Positions 11,216 through 19,902 of a stretch of DNA of 64,000 bases are shown here, in pieces. Each line of letters starts with the position of its first letter. Positions within the stretch are counted from its first letter, which is position 1. Both the position numbers and the translations under genes were made by a program. The DNA comes from Tricholomella constricta (taxonomy: Eukaryota; Basidiomycota; Agaricomycetes; Agaricales; Lyophyllaceae): NCBI GenBank assembly GCA_013368375.1, contig JAACJP010000003.1, positions 1,240,001 to 1,304,000 on the forward strand, written 5' to 3'. The notes beneath the pieces are model-generated. The model ran no database searches, was not told the DNA's origin, and saw nothing but the letters and a program-made list of their open reading frames with translations.

Positions 11216-12397
11216 TTAGGCAAGGCGCACAAGCGTGACCCACCAGCCACGATACAAGACCCCCCACCCCTCATACCTGATGATCTTCCTCGCGCAGTCA
11301 AGTATCCCAGTATAAGGATCGTCATCGCCGCGGAACCTGAGGACAAGAGCAGACACGTCAGGCAACGCAAGAGCAACATCCCAAAACCATACACGTACCT
11401 CACAGCAACCTTCTCTGCCTCATGTGGCAGCTCGGAACTCAAAGGCGCTGCGGGCACACCCATTTCGAGGTCCACCTTCTCCGACGTTGCCTTTTCCGAC
11501 ACCACCTCCACAGGCGGCGCGGCATCGGCATCGGTATCAGAGCTCGATTGCGCCAGCGCGGGATTGGGTTTGGCATCGGGGCCGTAGGACCTCTGTGCCG
11601 CCATGCGCGTGGCGACCACCTCCAGCGGGGTCAACAGCAGCGGGCGCGCGAGCAGGAGGGCTAGCAGGGCTGCGAAGCGGAGGTATTCGTGCGCCTGGTC
11701 GTCGCTGTCATGGATGCCGCGCATGACCGTGGCTATGAAATCACGGGCGAGGCCGTCGAGGAGGGAGATGAGGAGAAGGGCGGGAAGGACGCCGGGATAT
11801 ATGACGGGAAAGAGTTTTTTAAACTCGTGGTGCGTGAAGAGGGCGGCGAGGGCGGTGGTGCCGGTTGTTGTGAGGAGCGGGAGGTTGGTGCGGGTGGTGA
11901 TGGCGCTGTGGGGTGATGTGATGAGTACACGATGAGATTCAAAGGACGGAAACGCACCGGTAGACCCAGACGAATGCGAAGCTGTAGAAGATGTTTACGA
12001 GAATGAAGTCGGTGAGCTTGTCATCGATTGTGGGCGGGGAAGGATAGACTAGTATGATCGGATTGCGGGCGAACACGGGCACGAGCAAGAGCACGATGAA
12101 TGTCGGGACTGCGAGAATCAGTAACAGCATGGGTGATTATTTCGATGACTACTCACAAAGACCATTGGAAAGCCCATGCCAGCCCTAATAGAAGAGTTCA
12201 GGTCGGCATTCCAATCAAGTAGTAGATGCCATGCGCACCTCAATCGCATGGACAGTCGAAATTACGCCGAGGAACGTGGGCGCAGGCGTTATATTATCAT
12301 CGGCGGCAGGATGGTAGGCGAGCCTATACCGCGCAAGGATTCCCGTGAAGGGTACAAGCGCCAACGAGAAGAATAGGAAGGACCAGGAAAGCTCCAT
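11216..12397 (-). CDS. Mitochondrial-carrier-family-like membrane protein
   Basis: Minus-strand exons 12397-12239, 12184-12157 (28 nt), 12108-11958, 11905-11399 and 11336-11216 give 321 residues in consistent phases. Three repeats of the carrier fold are suggested: PFTGILARYRLAY, then EGWHGLSNGLFPTF; PLEVVATRMAAQR in the middle; and YTGILDCARKIIRYEGWGVLYRGWW at the end. The EGW-GL-RG signature after each matrix loop is characteristic of SLC25 carriers. The PX(D/E)XX(K/R) motifs are degenerate: PLEVVATR lacks the usual basic residue, and the first repeat has PFTGILAR. That is typical of non-canonical carriers acting in outer-membrane or dynamics roles rather than classical exchange. The start at 12397 gives MELSWSFLFF. 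The gene is head to head with MED25, 148 bp apart. Confidence 0.72.
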
Positions 12398-12416
12398 AAA
12401 TAAATAAATAAATAAG
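12396..12416. repeat. (ATAA)n microsatellite at the start of the carrier gene
   Basis: Five tandem ATAA units, seen as ATTT on the minus strand, lie immediately before the carrier-like start codon. Length variation here would change the 5' leader but not the protein. Confidence 0.85.
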
Positions 12417-12545
12417 CGCACTGGTATATATGCGTATGTGATCGGATTTCCACGTGGTCCAGGACCGCCGACGGAGCGCATCCCACTGCATACCGCACTT
12501 CTCCTCCGCGCCTCCTCCTCAAAGAGGTCAGCGATCTCCCACTCC

Positions 12546-13985
12546 ATGGCCTCCGAGCAAGCTATCCCACATGGCGCCGACGTTCTCTCTATCGCCTTCG
12601 TCGTCGACTCCTCCTTGGCCCTCGCCAACGACTGGCCGCGCCTTCTCGTGGATTACATCGCCCAAATGCTCCGCCGCGTCAGCGAACCCATCCCCGGAGG
12701 CAGAGTACGACTTTCCTTGCAGCGCTCTTGCCCCTCCAGCTAATGCTTGTGTCAGGTCCGCATTGGATTCGTGACATATGCGACCGCCGATACCCGGCCC
12801 TCCCCCATACTTCATAAACGCTTCTTCCTTGACCACAGACCTGTAGCAGCGGAGATGAAGGATATACCCGCAAATCTCGGTATCGGGTCCACCAACTCTG
12901 GAGGAACACGCGGCATGGCTGCCTTGGAGGGTCTCGTCGCTGCAATTGAGGTGATCGCTGCCTATCTCCATCGACAGGCCGCCCACTCATCTACTGCAGC
13001 TTTTCGATATCATGACCTCTGTCCTCCCACAAGCTCGCCATATTAGCCATCTCTTCCACATAGCCGCCGCTCCCCCTGACGCATCTCTGCACCCCCAATG
13101 GAACGACTCTCCAATCCTGGATTCAGTTACCTGGGAGGATATCCCCAATGAATTTAAAAAGGTGCAGCGCACCATGTTGCCTTTCTTCCATAAACGCCCT
13201 CATGCCCCTCTCTCTCAGCGGAACATCAATTATAGCACAATTAACCTTCGGCCTAATCTAACTCGCTTCTCAGAGCTCCATTCTGCTGTACGTAGCCTCG
13301 TGATCTCCCTGCTGGCTGTCTTATCTTAAATTTATTCGCAGGTCGCACCAGGTGCACCGAAGGAACCTTGGTTCCCCACACGACATTCACATTCTGTTCT
13401 TCTGTCCGGGTTCCCCATGCCTCCACAGAAAGGTACGTTATCATCTTCACCTCTGCGCAAGGACCAAACCTCATCTAACCAACTCCTTAAGCAATCAAAC
13501 GTTCAGGTGATGCCCAAAGCACACCAGATCCAAAGCGAGCCCGAATTGCATCCCATGCAGCCCTTGACGTCTCCCCTAAAGTCGCAACACCGAACACGCC
13601 TTCCAATCAGCCCAAGCCATCCCCCATCCTCCCATCACAGCCAAGGGCTCAGCCTCCCCCTCCCGCACCCGCCCAACCCACGGCTCCAACATTCGCCCAG
13701 CTCCTCGGCCTGGGCTCAGGAAACGTACCCCAAAATTTGCCCCAAAACCTCGCCCAGAGCCCCATCCTGGCCGCCAATCTCGTCGCCGCCGCCAAAAACC
13801 TTGAAGAACAGCTTAAAAGCCTCAACTTCTCCATCCAAGCTGCGCGGAGCGCCGGCAACGCCGCGCTCGCCGAGAACCTGCAGCAAGAGTATGTCAAGAA
13901 GCAGACTTTGTGCAACCAATTGAAGCGTTTACTCATGACCATGAACTCCAACCGAATTCAGGCCCAGGCCCGGAACCAGAACCAA

Positions 13986-14017
<32 letters not shown>

Positions 14018-15763
14018 TCAGCATCTGCAGCCGCAGCCGCAGCCACAGACACAGACCGGCAGCCAAAATCCCGGACAAGGGCAGAGCGCGTCCGTGGCCT
14101 TGGGAACCTCGTCGTCCGTCCCGAAGCCCCAAGAGGCCGACCCGCAGGCCCTGGGGCACGCCGGCGCGATGTCCGCGGTCTCTACAATGCCTGCCGTCCC
14201 GCGGCAGCACATGCCTCAGGGCGTCCAGAATGCAGCGATGGCCGCGCAGATGCAGAAGATGGTCGAGCAGCAGCGCGCGCGGACGATGCAGCCGGCGCCG
14301 CCGCAGGCCATGGGCGGGCTCCCAAATATGGCCATGAGCCTGAAGCATCCTGGGCCTGCGCAACCGTCCGGCGACCAGCGGCAACAGCAGCAGCAGCCAC
14401 AGCAGCCACAACACGGTGGGAAAGGCCACTCTCCAATCTGGCAAGGTTGTTTGTCATACAGTGGGACGGACCCGATGGGTAACAAGAAGGAGACGATAGT
14501 GTGGGTGGTCGCGAGCTCGTCGCCTGGGAACGTTGTCGACAGGTAAGCCATAACCTTTGGTCAACTGTGATGCAAATTGTCTGATGTATCATTAATTCTT
14601 TTTTTCCTTTTCTTTTTCCTCTCGCAGCCGGACAGAGACATGGCCAACGACGATGACACTGATGCCCACGCGCGAGCCTGCGGTCTCGATGCTGGATCTC
14701 CAAGCATGGATCAAGCGCACGCGCCCCGTCATCTGCACGTTTGCACCGCAAATGCACAACATTCCCGACCCGGTGGGGAACGAGACCAATTTCAAAGCCC
14801 TTGCCGGCATACTGCTCTCCCGCAACGCTGTGAGTCCTCCCCGTTATCCTCTTTACAAGCCATGAGATCCAACCACTGATTGATCGACTGACGCGTTTCC
14901 AGTTCGCCGTCGCAGCATGGACCCTTCCCTCCGGCGAACAAGGCAACAACATCCTCATCTTCCCAATCCACGGCACCAGCCTCGGTGGCGCCTGCTTTCC
15001 CGTCACCGGAATCCCCGAGCTGCCCCGGCCCCTCCATGCCCAACCCCAGCCCCAGCCCCAGCCCCAGTCCCAACAAACCCAGTCGCAGTCCCAGCCGCAA
15101 GGCATATCGGGCATGCCGACCAACAACAACAACAACAACGTCAACATCCAAGCCTTGATCGCAGGGCTTGACCCGGGAAACACGCCCGAGTTCCGCGCGC
15201 GGCTCGCGTCGCTGCCGCAGGAGCAGCGCGACGCGGTGCTGACCCACCTCAAGCAGCAGCAGATGCATCGAATGCAACGGCAGGCCATGATGGTGCAGGC
15301 GCAAGCACAGGCACAGGCACAGGCGCAGGCGCAAGGCGTGGCGATTGGGAGTGGGAGTGGGAATGTGGGGACGAATAATGCGCTGCTGGTCATGAATGCG
15401 ATGGGAATGATGCAGCAGCAGCAGCAGCAACAACAACAAGCACAGCAGCAACAGCAACAGCAACAACAAGCGCAACAGCAGCAGCAGCAACAGGCACAGC
15501 AGCAGCACGCGGACATGGCATTTGGGGGGAACGTCCATCCGACGGGGAGTTATGGTGGGATGGGGATGATGAACACGATGGGGATCGGGCAGCAGCAGGC
15601 GCAGCCCATGATGGGCGTAGGCATGGGTGGGGGGATGCCGCGGTCTGTGAACGTCAATGCTGCGGGGATGCGTAATGTGGCGCCGCCGAATATCAATTAT
15701 GAGATGCTGCAGTCGTTCATGCAGCGAAATCCGGATGGGGGCGGGGGAGGGATGGGCCAGTGA
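12546..15763 (+). CDS. med25: Mediator complex subunit MED25-like (vWA plus activator-interaction region)
   Basis: Seven exons, 12546-12704, 12756-12950, 13000-13287, 13342-13432, 13492-14542, 14628-14829 and 14903-15763, give about 948 residues; 13162-13219 could be an extra in-frame intron. The N-terminus is a von Willebrand A-like Mediator-binding domain: DVLSIAFVVDSSLALANDW, RIGFVTYATAD, LFDIMTSVLPQ, RNINYSTINLRP. A ~400-residue Pro/Gln linker contains an Asn-Gln repeat (bases 13971-14030). A second folded region follows, near WQGCLSYSGTDPMGNKKETI through FAVAAWTLPSG. That block resembles the activator-interacting domain of MED25/PTOV1. The tail is Gln/Met/Gly-rich, with a long polyQ run at 15411-15510. 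MED25 links sequence-specific activators to RNA polymerase II Mediator. Identity is good for the order of domains; exact borders in the repeats are less sure. Confidence 0.8.
15411..15510 (+). repeat. CAG/CAA polyglutamine tract in MED25
   Basis: About 33 codons, nearly all CAG or CAA with a few GCA/GCG, encode an almost pure glutamine run. The mixed codons make it less slippage-prone than a pure CAG array. The minus strand of this tract produces a spurious cysteine-rich open frame. Confidence 0.9.
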
Positions 15764-16004
15764 TAAGGCTTTGCTCCGGCACTCATGGACGTGTCTAACT
15801 TATTTGCGGCGGATATCCCATATTCCCCTAGCTTACGACTTTACTATTAGCTTGCCTAGACGTCTTGTTTAGTCAGTTCACACTTGGGCCTGGAAATGGA
15901 ATTAATTGTACGGACCATGAGCGCGTACCATCACGTGATACCAGGGCTGCGCGGTTCCGCCACAGATTCGACTTGAGAAAACTCGGTGACCAGCCAGCAC
16001 CGCT

Positions 16005-17007
16005 ATGGATACTGCAGCTCTTCTCGCCCATATCGTCTCCCAGACGCGGCAAAATGTTGAATTCCTTATTGCCCACAAACAGATCTCTGCAGATGATGGA
16101 CAAAGTATACTCTTGAAGCTTCCCAATGCTATGAAGGTATCCGACGACGCCACTTCGAGACTTGTTCAGAAAACGCAGAACCTGAATATCGGGGCCACGA
16201 CGACCAGCGCACCCAACGCGGTGGTCACGCCTGCTTACACCCCGAGCTACCAACCTCCGTCACCTGCCGCTATCCCGGGTGTCCTGTTCCGTGCAAAGGC
16301 AACCTGGGGATACAATGAATCCGGTCAGGCGCGTAGTCTCTTGTAACCTCATCCTGCAGAAATAATCAATCTCACCATCAGCCTGTCCGATTAGAACCCA
16401 GGCGATCTCTCCTTCCACGCAGGCGACACGATCGACATCGTAGACGAAGCCAACGCCGACTGGTGGATGGGCCGCCACAACGGGAAAGAGGGGCTCTTCC
16501 CCTCTAATTACGTTGAGCGACTCCCACCGCCGCCACAGCCGTCGGGCGCCCTCCCCTCGGCTTCTCCCAATCTGTATTCGGAGAAGGCTTACACATCTGT
16601 GGGTGGCCCGGGCTATGCCATGTCGTCTGCGTACGCGCCATACCAGCCACCGAGTGGCTACCAGGGCCCGCCGCCACCGAGCCAGGGCTATGCTCCTTAT
16701 GGTGGACCTTTGCCGTCGGGGCCTCCTGTCAATGCGCCGCCGCCGGCAGATCAACCCCCAGCAGGAGAGAATAAAAACAAGTTTGGCGGCAAGCTTGGAA
16801 ATACCGTACGTTGTATTCATATCGGTGCGGCCGTACTCCGAGTCGTGCTTATAACCCTGTTTCTTAGTTGGCTCATGCGGCCGTCGGGGGTGTTGGATTT
16901 GGAGCTGGTAAGTAACACAACCGTTCTTAACGTCGGAGGAGTCACTGAAGGAACATTTACCAATAGGCTCTGCCGTTGGAAGTGGAATCATCAATTCTAT
17001 CTTTTGA
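16005..17007 (+). CDS. SH3-domain actin-patch protein, LSB1/LSB2-like
   Basis: Exons 16005-16328, 16395-16805, 16868-16907 and 16967-17007 give 271 residues. The N-terminal ~70 residues form a helical block (MDTAALLAHIVSQTRQNVEF) found before the SH3 domain in fungal LSB-type proteins. The SH3 domain follows: AKATWGYNESGQ, NPGDLSFHAGDTIDIVDE, ADWWMGRHNGKEGLFPSNYV, with the WW and PSNYV ligand-binding residues. The C-terminus is Pro/Tyr/Gly-rich and ends in a small Gly/Ala hydrophobic tail (AVGGVGFGAGSAVGSGIINS). Yeast relatives bind Las17/WASP and modulate Arp2/3 actin assembly and prion behaviour. The first intron reads GC..AG (16329-16394). A GT donor at 16324 with acceptor at 16401 is the alternative, and would drop three residues in the SH3 RT loop. 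Confidence 0.87.
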
Positions 17008-18459
17008 TCGTAGATCATTTACAAAGGCATGGACTTGGCCAACCAGCGTATAGTACCCGATGATCGATCATGGACCAAATTCTATCTGACATTTTAGGTC
17101 CATCGTACTCTTTCGGCGTGTCTGAATATCCTCATGAGTGATCGAGACTCTGTATTGATTGCCGCCGTCCAAGGCCTCTCGTGGACCGTAAAGCACTCGA
17201 TCATATATGGTATCAAATCACATAATTGCAACACCTATTTGAGGTAAGAAGTGAACAGAAGAGAAGACAAATCCAGTTTCAAAAAAATAAATCGAGCAAT
17301 CGCTGCAGCTCCATCACGGTGTGCCTAAACGCGTGTAATCAGAGCCATTTCACATCGGTGGCGCAACTTTATCCCTCCTCACGTGCGGCAAGAGCCCCTT
17401 CAAATTCCAGCCGTTGTTCTGCTGATCTCGCTGAGCAGAAAATGCATTAGCAGAAGAGGATTGGGGAACCTCGGATCGAGGATAATGTCGTTCTGATCGC
17501 TCTATCCCACGTCGGAGAGGCCGTCAGCTGAAAGGACAGCATGACACGACATCTCGGAGAACCGTCAAATTCACGAGAGGGGGAAAAGTTATATTTTGTG
17601 GAGGGCAGTTTCGAGGCCACTTTGAGCTTCGGTGGTAGATCAGAACACGATGGTGGCAATTGTAACGAAGACACTCCCTAATGATGAGTCGCTGAGTCTC
17701 AAATCTGAACCTCTTGACCCAAATATAGATCTGCTCTTGCCTCTTTCGGCACGTTTTGCCCAAACACGGCGATGCCTCAGGTATTATGGTTTCGTTCTTG
17801 ATGTTAATGGTGACCATTTTTATTGTAACTTTAGAAAAATCAATCATTGACTTGGAATTCTTGACAGGAAAAGGAGCTGATGACGGAACTGGTATACATT
17901 GTAAAGGGGGGAATGCAGAACCAACCCCCCACTAACGATTTTAGAGTGAATTGGTGATTGATGCAGGAAAGTTGGATATCACAAAAACACAATATCTGGG
18001 AGTGACCACAGCTTTCGCTACAAAGCATCTCGCGATTGCCTCCTATAAGACAAGGCGAAAAGAAGCAACTGAGCAATCCTGCGCTCGAGATATATATCAA
18101 CTCAAGAATAAACAGGCAAATCCCTACCCATGAGACCGGTAAATTAGTGAAGCCGTACACGGACAGTCGGAGTCCATAATGCAGCAGCTGTCCGCGGGAG
18201 AGAGCAGACGAACAAAGGCTTCACATGACATACAGTGCTTTTAGTCCCGATATTTTGGGACGACCTTCGCCAGATTCCGCCGTGTGGATATATGAAATTC
18301 AAAATTTGAACCAAAGAATAAAATACATCATGCTTTCGATACTCTTGTACAGTAGATGTCCTGTTTTAAGTTGAACGTTCAGATACACGTCCAGGAGGTA
18401 ATTCAACGATACGCACAGTAGAAAATGGCCACTTTCGCTAGTCAATTGTGATGTTGCCA
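17008..18459 (+). other. Gene-poor stretch with one possible small two-exon gene (17648-17934)
   Basis: 1.45 kb without a recognised family. From an ATG near 17649 a frame of 54 residues runs to a GTGACC donor. Joining it to the acceptor before 17870 continues in phase to TAA near 17934, giving a ~75-residue protein ending GKGADDGTGIHCKGGNAEPT. A second acceptor with a CTAAC branch point at ~17945 leads into another open stretch to 18133, so a longer product is also possible. No domain or signal peptide is recognised. The remainder shows nothing. Confidence 0.22.
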
Positions 18460-19209
18460 TCATGTATTGCGCTCCGCATCGAGCTCTTTTGGAAAACGTT
18501 CCGGCGAGGATGGATTGACTTTCATCTCAAAGCCGTCTACGTCTTCGCAAGGCCCGTCAAACCCGTCCTTAAACTGAGACGACGCACGGTCTGAGAAAGG
18601 GTCCGAGGACGAGTGATGCTGGGCGATGCGGTTAAACGTCGGGTTGATGGTCTTCGTCAAAGGCGAAAACCTTCCTTCCGAACGGGGTACATATTTCGTG
18701 TAGTTATCTTGGGCAATCGACTCGGGCGTCTTCGCCTCACTGAGGGGAGGAAAGGCGCTGGCCGAAGGTGCAGCTGCTCCACCCGTTTTACCCTCAAGGT
18801 CCTGCCAGCTATCCCGGGCCAATCCTTTCCAGCGGTTGTAAGGCACCCGGTTTTTAGAGCGGCAGTAGAAGATGGCGGCTACGGCAAGTATGACCAGTGC
18901 CAAACCGCCAACGATGCCGCCTGCGATAGCCCCTGTGTTGACATTGGAACGACTCATGTTGGCTGCGGTCGGCTGAGAATGGTGGGGTTGGCTAGGAACA
19001 GACCATGTCGGGAATATATGAGGGGGTGGTGGCACGAAGCGCACCGTAGAAGCCGTAGATGTGGGCTCAAGAGTGCTGAGCGGAACGTCCTCAAGACCGT
19101 TCGACTCAGACGGAATGGGAGTTGAGTAGCTATAGACGATGATACCGGGAGAAATTGTTGAAATTGGACGGATGGACAGAGGCTCGTGAGACGTGGTTGC
19201 AGAATTCAT
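18460..19209 (-). CDS. Single-pass membrane protein with SKG6/Mid2-like transmembrane segment
   Basis: A single exon encodes 249 residues. Residues ~1-85 are Ser/Thr/Pro-rich and probably O-glycosylated and extracellular. A glycine-motif membrane helix follows (GAIAGGIVGGLALVILAVAA), then a basic stop-transfer (CRSKNR). The cytoplasmic tail is ~130 residues long, with Ser/Pro motifs. This arrangement matches the SKG6/AXL2/Mid2 class of fungal wall-sensor-like proteins. No signal peptide is visible at the chosen ATG, so an upstream exon could be missing. The minus frame stays open upstream to 19333, but in a different frame. Function is unknown. Confidence 0.6.
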   Translation of the reverse strand: MNSATTSHEPLSIRPISTISPGIIVYSYSTPIPSESNGLEDVPLSTLEPTSTASTVRFVPPPPHIFPTWSVPSQPHHSQPTAANMSRSNVNTGAIAGGIVGGLALVILAVAAIFYCRSKNRVPYNRWKGLARDSWQDLEGKTGGAAAPSASAFPPLSEAKTPESIAQDNYTKYVPRSEGRFSPLTKTINPTFNRIAQHHSSSDPFSDRASSQFKDGFDGPCEDVDGFEMKVNPSSPERFPKELDAERNT

Positions 19210-19902
19210 AACGATCCTCTGATTCGCGTCGATTCAGCAGCGCTGAACGGGTAGACTGACCGAAGTATCTCCTGGAGTAAAGGGGCATTGGACGCCGGAG
19301 ACTTAAGTTACTTTTATACACGAGATAAGACATGAAATAGGGTCCTTTGGTTCAGACAGAAATAGGGAACACTTCAGATATACAGAGTATATGACAACCT
19401 TGACATTCCCGCTGGTAACGTTACCGGTGACCGTAGGTAACGGGCTTTTGAGGATGGGTAACGTTTCCAGTAGAAATACCCTTAAGCGGGCTACCTGGCC
19501 TAATTCGGCCGATTGATTAGCTAATCACGCTCTTCACTCTTCACGAACCTCCGTCTCTGCCATCGTCCTCCTCCACTCTAGATACTCTGTATGTGTTATG
19601 TCTCTTTGAATTATAAAATCGGTTCGCCTATAAACTGCTGGGTCTTGAATATCTGAGTTCTGAGCTTGCTTTGGTCTCATTTCATGGGCTCGGAAATCTC
19701 GATCGCACCGCACTCGATCATCTCTCTGGCCAGCAGCAACTCACACCAGTCACTCTTATTCGGAATTTGCGATGGCCTCCGTTACGTAGTGGCCGCCTTA
19801 GTGTGGTCTCTCTCCGATGATTTTGAAAGGTATGTGCCCACCAGCTCAATTTTTCTGTCAATTCAACCCATCGAGTCTATTTCTCACTTTACAACAATCA
19901 GG
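19210..19902. promoter_or_regulatory. Intergenic region with three spaced GGTAACG repeats
   Basis: Direct GGTAACG heptamers lie at 19414, 19436 and 19457, 22 and 21 bp apart. The first is part of a perfect 12-bp palindrome, GGTAACGTTACC (19414-19425), and a related GGTGACC follows at 19426. The region separates the divergent membrane-protein gene and the Crypton. An open frame at 19666-19902 continues into the Crypton frame but ends in a plausible GTATGT..CAG intron directly before the ATG at 19903, suggesting a 5' UTR intron. Confidence 0.5.

Noticed and set aside
14182..15516. 444-residue minus-strand open frame rich in Cys
   Set aside because: It is the antisense of the CAG/CAA and NQ repeats of MED25, and the sense frames there form a spliced conserved protein.
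17524..18160. Minus-strand frames of 107 and 106 residues
   Set aside because: Hydrophobic but without start context, domain or splice continuity; likely noise opposite a possible + strand gene.
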